Part shown: positions 1 to 8,759 of the stretch, piece after piece
How the letters are laid out: each line of letters starts with the position of its first letter
Position numbering within the stretch: position 1 is the first letter of the stretch
Assembly (NCBI GenBank): GCA_947175515.1
Contig: CAMWNA010000004.1
Span: forward strand, 1-42,845
Direction of reading: 5' to 3'
Length of the DNA stretch: 42,845 nucleotides
Origin: an uncultured Clostridia bacterium
GTDB lineage: Bacteria; Bacillota; Clostridia; Christensenellales; Borkfalkiaceae
Position numbers and translations under genes: made by a program
The notes under the pieces: model-generated
What the model was told of the DNA's origin: nothing
What the model saw: the letters and a program-made list of their open reading frames with translations, nothing else
Databases searched by the model: none

Positions 1-36
1 AGCGGCGGCAGCGTCAGATGTTTATACTACACATAA
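1..36 (+). other. Possible 3' end of an upstream plus-strand gene (partial)
   Basis: Frame 1 reads as an open frame ending in TAA at 34-36, directly in front of a strong hairpin. A second frame ends in TAA at 39-41. Too little is visible to choose a frame or name a product. The only support for a gene is the terminator that follows. Confidence 0.25.
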
Positions 37-84
37 AATAATCTGCGCGGCGGACAATTTTGTCCGCCGCGCAGATTATTTTAT
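33..84. terminator. Bidirectional intrinsic terminator downstream of degV
   Basis: A perfect inverted repeat has arms 33-56 and 61-84 with a 4-nt loop. The inner part is GC-rich (GCGCGGCGGACA) and the outer part is A/T, giving a U-rich tail on both strands. It lies 8 bases past the degV stop on the minus strand and can also terminate a gene entering from the left. Confidence 0.85.
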
Positions 85-91
85 CAGTAAT

Positions 92-937
92 TTATTTTGC
101 AAAAAACGCAACTGCTATCGCACCCGGACCTACGTGCGTTCCTATAGTGCTGCCTATCATATGCGAAGGCACGCAGTCGGTTTTGTCCTTCCACAGACTT
201 TCGCTGTCCTTTAAATATTTTTTCAGATACTCGTCGGAAAGTCCCGAATATCCCAAAGCGTAAGGCATATCAAAATCAATTCCGCCGCATTTGTCTACAA
301 GCCGCGTTAAAAGATTGTTTCCGTTCTTCGAGCCTAACGCCTTGCCCACAAGCTTAACCTCGCCGTCGGTAACGGAAACCACGGGTTTAATTGAAAGCAT
401 TTTGCCTGCAAGCGCCGCCACGGACGAAATGCGTCCGCCTTTTTTTAAATAGTGCAGGGTATCCAGCACGGCTAAAAGCTGAATTTTGCCCTTGCTTTTT
501 TCAAGCTTTTCCGCCGCTTCGTTTAAGCCCAGTCCGCTTTTAACAAGCCTGACTGCGTACTGTAAAAGTATGCGCTCGCCTATCGTTGCGTTCATGCTGT
601 CCACAACGCGCACCTTACCGCCGAACTTTGCAGCAGCTTTAACTGCGCTGGAATACGTTCCCGAAAGCTTGGAGGATAGGGTGACGGCTAATACCTCGCT
701 GCCGTCTTCGGTCAGTTTTTCAAAATGCTCGCAAAAAGTGAATTCGTTAATCTGACTGGTTTTCGGCAGCTCGTCGCTTTCTATAAGCTTTTCAAAAAAC
801 TGCCTGCGCGTAATTGTAACGCCGTCCAAAAATTCCTCCTCGCCGAATCTTACCTGTATGGGCGCAAGCGTTACGCCCAAATCCCGAGCCTCGTTAGCTT
901 CTATATCCGAGGCGGAGTCAACCAATATTTTAATCAT
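92..937 (-). CDS. degV: DegV family fatty-acid-binding protein (FakB-like)
   Basis: DegV/FakB proteins bind a fatty acid and present it to the kinase FakA for phosphorylation, feeding exogenous fatty acids into phospholipid synthesis; they are cytosolic. The 281-residue length is typical. The N-terminal strand with DSASD, the conserved TSQ (Thr60-Ser61-Gln62) that contacts the lipid carboxylate, and the C-terminal GTHVGPGA block (about 266-273) are all present. Its ATG overlaps the end of the upstream marR gene by 8 bp, so the two are very likely cotranscribed and translationally coupled. No FakA-like kinase is in this window. The lipid bound cannot be predicted, and DegV paralogues are common in Clostridia. 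Confidence 0.92.
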   Translation of the reverse strand: MIKILVDSASDIEANEARDLGVTLAPIQVRFGEEEFLDGVTITRRQFFEKLIESDELPKTSQINEFTFCEHFEKLTEDGSEVLAVTLSSKLSGTYSSAVKAAAKFGGKVRVVDSMNATIGERILLQYAVRLVKSGLGLNEAAEKLEKSKGKIQLLAVLDTLHYLKKGGRISSVAALAGKMLSIKPVVSVTDGEVKLVGKALGSKNGNNLLTRLVDKCGGIDFDMPYALGYSGLSDEYLKKYLKDSESLWKDKTDCVPSHMIGSTIGTHVGPGAIAVAFFAK

Positions 938-1382
938 TTATTTCTCCTTTTGAAATTTCTTCGTAATACTTTTCAAGCTTAGCTTCTATCGAAGAAAGGC
1001 TGTTGTAAAATCCGTTCCGCTCTCCGTCGGAAAAATCGCAGCTTGCGGCGCGCACGGCTTTTTCCGCCTTTGCCGTAACCGCCGCGGCAAGCCGTTTTCC
1101 CTCTTCGGTTAACGTTACCGGTGAGTTGTACCCGTCCGCGTCGTAGCTTACTACGTTCTTTTCCTTTAAAAGCTTAACCGCGCGCGAAACCGCCGCTTTA
1201 TCCTCGAATGTGAGTTTTATAAGCTCGCCCAAGGTCAGGCTTTGATTTTGCGAAAGGTAGTAAAGGCAGGTCGCGTGAACCGTCTTTAAACCGTAGCCGC
1301 TCATTTCGCACGTCTTAATCTTCTGTATAAGCCTGTTAATTTTCAATATGCTGGCAGTAAAAGTTCCGAATACGTTTTCCAT
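930..1382 (-). CDS. MarR family winged-helix transcriptional regulator
   Basis: A 150-aa cytosolic DNA-binding protein. The winged-helix region contains LTLGELIKLTFEDKAAVSRAVKLL (helix-turn-helix, split here only for description), followed by a wing and LTEEGKRLA, a classic MarR signature. I start it at ATG 1382 (MENVFGTF) rather than the in-frame ATG at 1448, because a near-consensus promoter and an inverted repeat lie between the two and the MarR fold begins just after 1382. The gene overlaps degV by 8 bp. The dyad on its own promoter predicts autorepression. A MarR protein paired with a fatty-acid-binding protein recalls FabT-type lipid regulation, but the ligand is not shown. Confidence 0.88.
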   Translation of the reverse strand: MENVFGTFTASILKINRLIQKIKTCEMSGYGLKTVHATCLYYLSQNQSLTLGELIKLTFEDKAAVSRAVKLLKEKNVVSYDADGYNSPVTLTEEGKRLAAAVTAKAEKAVRAASCDFSDGERNGFYNSLSSIEAKLEKYYEEISKGEIND

Positions 1383-1391
1383 AACATAGTT

Positions 1392-1420
1392 AGTATACCC
1401 AAAATTTGTTGATTTGTCAA
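1392..1420 (-). promoter_or_regulatory. marR-degV promoter (TTGACA-17-TATACT)
   Basis: On the minus strand the -35 TTGACA lies at 1420-1415 and the -10 TATACT at 1397-1392, separated by 17 bp. Only 9 nt separate the -10 box from the ATG at 1382, so the predicted transcript has a leader of about 3-5 nt and no room for a Shine-Dalgarno sequence. Confidence 0.8.
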
Positions 1421-1423
1421 CAA
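1406..1423. promoter_or_regulatory. Putative MarR operator (TTGTTGA-N4-TCAACAA)
   Basis: A perfect 7-bp inverted repeat with a 4-nt centre overlaps the -35 box and part of the spacer of the marR promoter. Its size and position fit a dimeric MarR site that blocks RNA polymerase. A second, weaker dyad (TTTAAG-N10-CTTAAA, 1448-1469) covers the ruvC -35 box. Confidence 0.7.
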
Positions 1424-1453
1424 CTTTTACAAAAAAGCCGTTCCGCATTTAAG

Positions 1454-1482
1454 TTGACTTATGCTTAAAATTATTTTACAAT
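1454..1482 (+). promoter_or_regulatory. ruvC promoter (TTGACT-17-TACAAT)
   Basis: The -35 is at 1454-1459 and the -10 at 1477-1482. Nine nt separate the -10 box from the ruvC ATG, the same spacing as in the divergent marR promoter. Both genes share TATGTTATG around the start. Confidence 0.75.
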
Positions 1483-1491
1483 AAATATGTT

Positions 1492-1989
1492 ATGATAATT
1501 TTGGGAATTGACCCCGGTCTTGCAACAATGGGCTACGGTGTGGTTGAAAAACTTAAAAACGACGATACCGTCGCCGTGGACTACGGCGTGGTTTTAACTC
1601 CCAAGGATGAAAGCTTACCCGTCCGCCTCGCTATGCTTGAGGAGGGAATAAACAAAATTCTGACCAAATTCAAGCCCAACGAAATAGCGGTGGAGGAGCT
1701 GTTCTTTTCCAAAAACATTACGACGGGTATTCCCGTCGCGCACGCAAGGGGCGTAACGCTTTTAACCTGCATAAAGTACTGCGGAAGGCTATTCGAATAT
1801 ACCCCTAACCAGATAAAACAGTCCTTAACGGGCTACGGCAAAGCCGACAAAGTGCAGATGATGCACGTGGTAACTTCGCTTTTGCACTTGCAGAAAATTC
1901 CGCGTCCCGACGACGCTGCGGACGCGCTCGCCGTTGCGCTTTGTCACGCGCATACTTCGCGCTTCGGCAAAATGTTCGGTATACGATAA
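1492..1989 (+). CDS. ruvC: Crossover junction endodeoxyribonuclease RuvC
   Basis: RuvC is the dimeric, metal-dependent resolvase that nicks Holliday junctions held by RuvAB. The protein opens with the RNase H-fold strand IILGIDPGLATMGYGV, carrying catalytic Asp7. Glu68 lies in AVEELFF, and the C-terminal acidic pair lies in RPDDAADALAVA, so all four expected acidic positions appear intact. The 165-aa length is normal. The gene has no Shine-Dalgarno sequence, and its promoter lies almost on the ATG. RuvC rather than RecU next to ruvAB is usual for Clostridia and not for Bacilli. Confidence 0.97.
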   Translation: MIILGIDPGLATMGYGVVEKLKNDDTVAVDYGVVLTPKDESLPVRLAMLEEGINKILTKFKPNEIAVEELFFSKNITTGIPVAHARGVTLLTCIKYCGRLFEYTPNQIKQSLTGYGKADKVQMMHVVTSLLHLQKIPRPDDAADALAVALCHAHTSRFGKMFGIR

Positions 1990-2146
1990 CCGCGGAAAAT
2001 CACCGCAACGGCTTGCGTGTTAACGCTTTTCAAGGCGTAAAAACATTGGCAGGTTTATAATAATAACGCCGTAAAGCGGCAATACGGAATATTCGCTATT
2101 CGACAAAAATAATCTCACGGCAAATATATTGTGTGAACAGGTCACT

Positions 2147-2740
2147 ATGATTGGATATTTAAAAGGAAAAATTTTATCGCTCACTCCCGAGTGTGCACTC
2201 ATTGAAACGTCGGGCGGCATCGGCTTTGAGGTCGTATGCTCAGGCTCGGCTTTTTCCGCGCTTGCAGGGAAAAAGGAAGGCGAAGTATACACCTATTTGC
2301 AGACGAGCGAAAACGGCACCGCGCTCTACGGCTTCGTATCCCCTGATGAAAAATCAATGTTCTTAAAACTCATATCCGTTTCGGGCGTGGGTCCGAAAAT
2401 GGGCATAACGGTGCTGTCGGGTATGAACACGGGCGAGCTTGCCGCGGCAATCGCAACGCAGGACGTAAAAAGGCTTTCTTCCGTCAAAGGCTTGGGCAAA
2501 AAGACTGCCGAGCGCATAATTTTAGAGCTGAGGGAAAAGGTTGCTTCGGCTCAGGTTACGCAAAGTGCGGAAAGCGGAGTACCGCTGCCTCCCGTAACAA
2601 GCGGCGACGAGGACGCCGTAGTCGCGTTGATGACGCTCGGCTTTACCCGTGCGGAGAGCGAAAAGGCTATATCGCGCGCACGCGCAAGCGGAGCGGCATC
2701 GGTTGAGGATATAATAATGCTCGCCCTCAAAGGAATGTAA
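2147..2740 (+). CDS. ruvA: Holliday junction branch migration subunit RuvA
   Basis: RuvA binds four-way junctions as a tetramer and loads the RuvB motor. I start it at ATG 2147 because RuvA proteins begin MIGYLKG; an in-frame TTG at 2129 would add six unlikely residues. The OB-fold N-terminal domain, the paired helix-hairpin-helix motifs (ISVSGVGPKMGITVL and LSSVKGLGKKTAERII) and the C-terminal RuvB-contacting three-helix domain (ALMTLGFTRAESEKAI) follow in the usual order. Length is 197 aa. The 157-nt gap after ruvC holds small hairpins but no convincing terminator. A weak TATATT (2125-2130) could be a -10 box. Confidence 0.96.
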   Translation: MIGYLKGKILSLTPECALIETSGGIGFEVVCSGSAFSALAGKKEGEVYTYLQTSENGTALYGFVSPDEKSMFLKLISVSGVGPKMGITVLSGMNTGELAAAIATQDVKRLSSVKGLGKKTAERIILELREKVASAQVTQSAESGVPLPPVTSGDEDAVVALMTLGFTRAESEKAISRARASGAASVEDIIMLALKGM

Positions 2741-2750
2741 GAATTTCGTC

Positions 2751-2803
2751 TGTCAACGTCACTTTGACTGTTAACGTCATTCTGAGCCTTGGCGAAGAAT
2801 CTT
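2751..2803. repeat. REP-like intergenic repeat with an 18-nt degenerate tandem unit
   Basis: TGTCAACGTCACTTTGAC at 2751-2768 is followed directly by TGTTAACGTCATTCTGAG at 2769-2786, matching at 14 of 18 positions. The stretch then runs into CCTTGGCGAAGAATC. The core GTCATTCTGAG...GAAGAATC resembles a short dispersed intergenic repeat I recall from many bacterial genomes. ATTCT and AGAAT can pair as a small hairpin. Only one copy is in this window. Confidence 0.55.
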
Positions 2804-2858
2804 ACTCCTTAGATTAAAGCTGTTTAACTTAAAAAACAAAAATTCACAGGAATAAATT

Positions 2859-3926
2859 ATGTTTTTCGATGACGAAGAAGAATTTGAAAACGACGGCTCG
2901 GACAGGCTTATAAAAAGCACCAAGGGCGAATACGACTACGAAGAAAACGTGCTCCGTCCCAAAACGCTTGAAGCCTACGTCGGTCAAAGCAAGGTCAAGG
3001 AAAATTTAAAAGTGTATATGACCGCCGCAAAGGCTAGGGGCGAGGTGTTGGAACACGTCCTTTTATACGGCGCACCCGGTTTAGGTAAAACCACGCTTGC
3101 GCATATTATTTCAACCGAAATGGGCGGCAACTTAAAGCTGACTTCCGCCCCCGCGATAGAACGTAGCGGCGACTTGGCGGCGATACTCACAAATCTCAAC
3201 GAAGGCGACGTTTTATTCATCGACGAAATTCACCGTTTGAACCACAGCGTAGAGGAAATTTTATATTCCGCAATGGAAGACTATGCCCTCGATATTATCG
3301 TCGGTAAAGGTCCCAGCGCGCGCAATATCCGTTTTTCTTTAAAGAAGTTTACGCTGATAGGCGCAACCACGCGCGCGGGTATGATTGCAAATCCCTTGCG
3401 CGACAGGTTCGGTATACTTTGCCGACTTGAAATGTACACGCCGGACGAATTGAAGGAAATAGTTATGCGAAGCGCAAAAACCTTGGGTATAGCTATAGAC
3501 GAAGCTGCGGCTGCGGAGGTGGCGCGCCGTTCGCGCGGAACGCCGCGTATAGCAAACAGGCTGTTAAAACGCGTCCGCGACTTCTCTACGATTAACGGCA
3601 ATTCCACCGTAACGGTAGGCGACGCGAAGTTTGCCCTCGGCAAAATGGAAATTGACGACTTGGGCCTTGACGAGGTAGATAGAAGCTTACTCCGCGCCAT
3701 GATAGAAAAATTCGACGGTAAGCCCGTCGGCTTGGAAACGCTCGCCGCAACCATTAACGAGGACGCCGGCACTATAGAGGACGTGTACGAGCCTTATCTT
3801 TTACAGCTCGGCTTTATCGCACGCACTCCGCGCGGCAGAGTTATTCTCCGCGGCGGTTACGAGCATCTGGGCTTTGCAATGAATGAAAAACAGCGCGAAC
3901 AGGTTTCCATGTTCGATAAAGACTGA
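2859..3926 (+). CDS. ruvB: Holliday junction branch migration ATPase RuvB
   Basis: RuvB is the hexameric AAA+ motor that drives branch migration with RuvA. The Walker A motif GAPGLGKT is at residues 71-78 and the Walker B motif FIDEIHRL has Asp122-Glu123. Sensor 1 ([10 protein letters not shown]), the arginine-finger region (PLRDRFGI) and the C-terminal winged helix ([22 protein letters not shown], interrupted by nothing unusual) are all present. Length is 355 aa, with a short acidic N-terminal extension ([10 protein letters not shown]). The start ATG has a weak AGGA upstream. queA begins 4 nt after the stop. Confidence 0.97.
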   Translation: MFFDDEEEFENDGSDRLIKSTKGEYDYEENVLRPKTLEAYVGQSKVKENLKVYMTAAKARGEVLEHVLLYGAPGLGKTTLAHIISTEMGGNLKLTSAPAIERSGDLAAILTNLNEGDVLFIDEIHRLNHSVEEILYSAMEDYALDIIVGKGPSARNIRFSLKKFTLIGATTRAGMIANPLRDRFGILCRLEMYTPDELKEIVMRSAKTLGIAIDEAAAAEVARRSRGTPRIANRLLKRVRDFSTINGNSTVTVGDAKFALGKMEIDDLGLDEVDRSLLRAMIEKFDGKPVGLETLAATINEDAGTIEDVYEPYLLQLGFIARTPRGRVILRGGYEHLGFAMNEKQREQVSMFDKD

Positions 3927-3930
3927 TTTT

Positions 3931-6101
<2,171 letters not shown>

Positions 6102-6148
6102 ATTTGGGTGAAAGTTTGGTGCAATCGGCAAAAGACGGTTAAAAACGC

Positions 6149-6177
6149 TTGCAAAATAACTGCAAAAATATTATAGT
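6149..6177 (+). promoter_or_regulatory. yajC promoter (TTGCAA-17-TATAGT)
   Basis: The -35 is at 6149-6154 and the -10 at 6172-6177 with 17 bp between. A predicted start near 6184 gives a leader of about 24 nt that carries the GGAG of yajC. Confidence 0.6.
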
Positions 6178-6207
6178 TAACGGGTAAATAAAAAACGGAG
6201 ATATAAA

Positions 6208-6663
6208 ATGTTAACCTCACTTTTAATAGAATCAGGTCAGATTTTCACTTACGTTATCCTCGGCGTGCTTTTGGTAGGCGTCGTGGGTATGCTTTGGTAT
6301 TCTTCCAAAAAGCGAAAAAAGCAGGAAAAGGAATCTAAAGATTTAATAGACGCCGTCCGCCCCGGCAACAAGGTTAAAACCATAGGCGGCATCTGCGGTA
6401 TCGTCGTAGAGGTCGATGAGGAGGAAAATACTTTCGTTCTCGAAACCGGTACGGAAGCTTCCGGCAAATGCTTTATAAAGTTCGATAAGCTTGCAATTTA
6501 CCAGACCGACGCGGTAATTGAAAAGCCCGAAGACAAGAAAGGCGAAAAGGTTGAAGAAGAAAAGGCTGAAGAAGCCCCTGCCGAGCCCTTCGGCGAAACG
6601 GTAGAAGCAAATGCGCAAACTCCCGCCGAAAGCACGGAAAAAGACGAAACCGAAGCAAAATAA
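6208..6663 (+). CDS. yajC: Preprotein translocase subunit YajC
   Basis: YajC is a small single-span membrane protein that associates with SecDF and the SecYEG translocon. One transmembrane helix (about 13-30, YVILGVLLVGVVGMLWY) is followed by a basic stretch (KKRKKQEKE) and the conserved domain with RPGNKVKTIGGICGIV. The C-terminal third (from about 109) is an Ala/Glu/Pro-rich acidic tail that is longer than in many homologues (151 aa in total). A good GGAG lies 8 nt before the ATG. A terminator hairpin follows the stop. Confidence 0.93.
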   Translation: MLTSLLIESGQIFTYVILGVLLVGVVGMLWYSSKKRKKQEKESKDLIDAVRPGNKVKTIGGICGIVVEVDEEENTFVLETGTEASGKCFIKFDKLAIYQTDAVIEKPEDKKGEKVEEEKAEEAPAEPFGETVEANAQTPAESTEKDETEAK

Positions 6664-6678
6664 TAATAATTGAAAATT

Positions 6679-6709
6679 CCTCCGCATATGTTAAAGCGGA
6701 GGTTTTTTT
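6679..6709 (+). terminator. Intrinsic terminator whose 3' arm is the next gene's Shine-Dalgarno
   Basis: Arms CCTCCGC (6679-6685) and GCGGAGG (6696-6702) enclose a 10-nt loop and are followed by seven T (6703-6709). The next ATG is at 6710. GGAGG in the 3' arm is therefore also an ideally spaced ribosome-binding site for the downstream gene. Confidence 0.8.
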
Positions 6710-7078
6710 ATGCGCAAAAATATATTTCAGATAGTCAAGGCGGCAGCGGCGGCAATAATATTTTCGCTGGTGTTCGTGCTTATTTTCACGCTTATAGTCC
6801 AGCTTTGTTCATTGCCGTCGGGTGCGGTCAAGCCGACTACTCAGGTTTTTAAGGTAATAGCCGTCGCGGCAGGCGGACTTATCTTTATCCGCGGCGATAA
6901 AGGGCTTTTAAAAGGCTTAATTTACGGACTTATTGCGGTTATAATAAACTATTTTCTTTTCGCGCTTATCGCGCATTCTATTTCCATCAGCTGGAAATTT
7001 GCTTTGGAGCTCGTGCTCGGTGCGGCTGCCGGCGCAATATCCGGAGTTATAGCCGTTAACGTGAAAAAAAGCGCGTAA
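6710..7078 (+). CDS. TIGR04086 family membrane protein
   Basis: A 122-aa hydrophobic protein with four predicted transmembrane helices (about 10-32, 42-60, 65-88 and 94-117) separated by short loops. Its size, topology and position between yajC and the SCIFF gene match TIGR04086, a family of unknown function found in this neighbourhood in Clostridia. There is no signal peptide apart from the first helix and no catalytic motif. Its Shine-Dalgarno sequence is buried in the yajC terminator, so expression depends on readthrough and on hairpin opening. A role with the Sec machinery or the SCIFF peptide is inferred from position only. Confidence 0.8.
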   Translation: MRKNIFQIVKAAAAAIIFSLVFVLIFTLIVQLCSLPSGAVKPTTQVFKVIAVAAGGLIFIRGDKGLLKGLIYGLIAVIINYFLFALIAHSISISWKFALELVLGAAAGAISGVIAVNVKKSA

Positions 7079-7082
7079 TCGC

Positions 7083-7111
7083 TTGATTTTTTCCCGAACG
7101 TATTTTATAAT
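7083..7111 (+). promoter_or_regulatory. SCIFF gene promoter (TTGATT-17-TATAAT)
   Basis: The -35 is at 7083-7088 and the consensus -10 TATAAT at 7106-7111 with a 17-bp spacer. It begins 4 bases after the TIGR04086 stop and gives the peptide gene its own strong start of transcription. Confidence 0.8.
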
Positions 7112-7144
7112 AATAAAGTAAATACGCATAAGGAGATAATTTTT

Positions 7145-7297
7145 ATGATAAAAACCATAGCAACCCCTGCAGAAAAGAAAGTTACAGGCTGCGGCGAATG
7201 CAGAAGTACCTGCCAGTCGGCTTGCAAAACCAGCTGCACGGTCGGCAACCAGAGCTGCGAAAGAATAACGAGAGAACAGAACCCCGAAAAGAAGTAA
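7145..7297 (+). CDS. scfA: Six-cysteine peptide SCIFF (RiPP precursor)
   Basis: SCIFF (six cysteines in forty-five residues) is the ribosomally made precursor modified by the radical-SAM enzyme ScfB, which forms a thioether bond between a cysteine and a nearby residue. The 50-aa product carries Cys16, 19, 23, 27, 31 and 38, spaced C-X2-C-X3-C-X3-C-X3-C-X6-C. It contains the family core ACKTSCTVGNQSCE. A strong AAGGAG (7130-7135) lies 9 nt before the ATG. The maturase follows 51 nt downstream, past a 12-bp hairpin. The function of the mature peptide is unknown in the family. Confidence 0.95.
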   Translation: MIKTIATPAEKKVTGCGECRSTCQSACKTSCTVGNQSCERITREQNPEKK

Positions 7298-7304
7298 TAA
7301 ACCG

Positions 7305-7334
7305 TTAAGGAGCAGACGAGTTTCTGCTCCTTAA
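7305..7334 (+). promoter_or_regulatory. 12-bp hairpin between SCIFF and its maturase
   Basis: Arms TTAAGGAGCAGA (7305-7316) and TCTGCTCCTTAA (7323-7334) are perfectly complementary around a 6-nt loop. There is no proper U-tract, so it is more likely a partial attenuator or an mRNA-stability element. AAGGAG inside the 5' arm is the only Shine-Dalgarno-like sequence upstream of scfB, and it would be paired. Confidence 0.7.
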
Positions 7335-7348
7335 ATTTAATAAAGAAT

Positions 7349-8689
7349 ATGATACACGTATTTAACTATAAGCATACGCATTACGTATACGACGTCGGCA
7401 GCGGCAGTCTGCACGAATGCGACAAGGATACCGCCGCATATTTGAAAGCTAAGTACGAGGGCGGAACTGCGCCCGTGCTTTCAAATGAAAAAATCGAGGA
7501 AATTCAGCGCGATATAGACGAGCTTGAAAAGAAAGGACTGCTCTTTAAGGAGGAAGTCAAGGTTTACCCCGTAAAATCTAACGAGGTAAAGGCGCTGTGT
7601 TTACATATCTGCCACGACTGCAACCTTCGCTGCCGCTATTGCTTTGCGGACGAGGGCGCTTATCATTCCGAGCGCGAATTTATGAGCGAGCAGACGGCGA
7701 AAAAAGCCATAGACTTTCTTATTGAAAACAGCGGCAACAGAAAAGTGCTGGAGGTTGACTTTTTCGGCGGCGAGCCGTTAATGTGCCTGCAAACCATAAA
7801 AAACGTTGTCGCGTACGCGCGCGAAAGGGCGGACGAGGCAGGAAAGAAATTTCTTTTCACCACAACTACGAACGCGCTTTTGCTTGACGACGACGCGATA
7901 GACTTTTTCAACCGCGAAATGGAAAACGTGGTTTTAAGCTTGGACGGAAGAAAAGAAGTCCACGACGCTATCCGTAAAACCAAGAACGGCAAGGGCAGCT
8001 TCGACCTCGTAATAAACAACATAAAAAAATTCGTCCGTTCGCGCGGTGACAAAAACTACTACGTCCGCGGTACGTTCACTTCTAAAAATCTCGACTTTTC
8101 AAAGGACGTTATTTTTCTTGCCGAAAACGGCTTCGACAGTATCTCAATGGAGCCCGTCGTCACCGAAATAGAGGATTTGCAGATAAGGGAAGAACACCTT
8201 CCCGAAATTTCCGACGAGTACGAGAAGCTTTGCGATAGGTATCTTGAAAAGCACGAAAAGGGCGAAGGCTTCAACTTTTTTCACTTCAATATCGATCTGG
8301 AAGGCGGCGTGTGCCTGCAAAAACGCGTATCGGCTTGCGGCGCGGGTAACGAATATTTCTCAGTCGTTCCCAACGGCGATATTTATCCCTGCCACCAGTT
8401 CGCAGGCGATAAAGACTTTTTAATGGGCAGCGTTTACGAGGGTAAGCTTAATAAACCCGTGCGCGAAAAATTCGCGCAATCCTGCCTTTTCACGCGCGAG
8501 GGCTGTAAGGACTGCTTCGCCAAATTTATATGCAGCGGCGGCTGCAGCGCCAACAACTATCACTTTACGGGCGATATGAATAAGCCCTATCAGGTGACCT
8601 GCGCAATGATGAAAAAGCGCATAGAATGCGGTATGCACTCCTTGGCGCGCAAAAAAGCGCAAAAACTTCAACAAGATAAGCATAATTAA
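7349..8689 (+). CDS. scfB: Thioether cross-link-forming SCIFF peptide maturase (radical SAM/SPASM)
   Basis: ScfB modifies the SCIFF precursor using SAM-derived radicals. The N-terminal part (about 1-75) fits the peptide-recognition domain that opens this family. The radical-SAM cluster ligands are Cys91-X3-Cys95-X2-Cys98 (CNLRCRYC). The FFGGEPL motif and the TNALLL segment follow in the TIM barrel. The C-terminal SPASM region has many cysteines (CGAGNEYF, YPCHQF, CLFTREGCKDC, CSGGC and a last VTCAMM) for two extra Fe-S clusters. Length is 446 aa. There is no Shine-Dalgarno sequence at the ATG. It is the direct partner of the preceding 50-aa gene and the last gene before the secD promoter. Confidence 0.96.
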   Translation: MIHVFNYKHTHYVYDVGSGSLHECDKDTAAYLKAKYEGGTAPVLSNEKIEEIQRDIDELEKKGLLFKEEVKVYPVKSNEVKALCLHICHDCNLRCRYCFADEGAYHSEREFMSEQTAKKAIDFLIENSGNRKVLEVDFFGGEPLMCLQTIKNVVAYARERADEAGKKFLFTTTTNALLLDDDAIDFFNREMENVVLSLDGRKEVHDAIRKTKNGKGSFDLVINNIKKFVRSRGDKNYYVRGTFTSKNLDFSKDVIFLAENGFDSISMEPVVTEIEDLQIREEHLPEISDEYEKLCDRYLEKHEKGEGFNFFHFNIDLEGGVCLQKRVSACGAGNEYFSVVPNGDIYPCHQFAGDKDFLMGSVYEGKLNKPVREKFAQSCLFTREGCKDCFAKFICSGGCSANNYHFTGDMNKPYQVTCAMMKKRIECGMHSLARKKAQKLQQDKHN

Positions 8690-8718
8690 TTGACTGACAA
8701 AAAAATTTTTTATATAAT
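8690..8718 (+). promoter_or_regulatory. secDF promoter (TTGACT-17-TATAAT)
   Basis: The -35 is at 8690-8695, overlapping the last base of the scfB stop region, and the -10 at 8713-8718. TGACTGA at 8691-8697 and TCAGTCA at 8743-8749 form a spaced inverted repeat around the transcription start. Confidence 0.8.
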
Positions 8719-8759
8719 AGAGAAGTTAAATAATCGACTTTTTCAGTCAGGAGTAACAG

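Noticed and set aside
1383-1448. Longer N-terminus for the MarR gene starting at 1448
   Set aside because: It would place the promoter and operator inside the coding region, and the extra residues do not fit the family.
1990-2146. Possible small gene between ruvC and ruvA, including a minus-strand frame at 2020-2292
   Set aside because: The frame overlaps ruvA in antisense, has no ribosome site and resembles no protein family I recognise; only small hairpins are seen.
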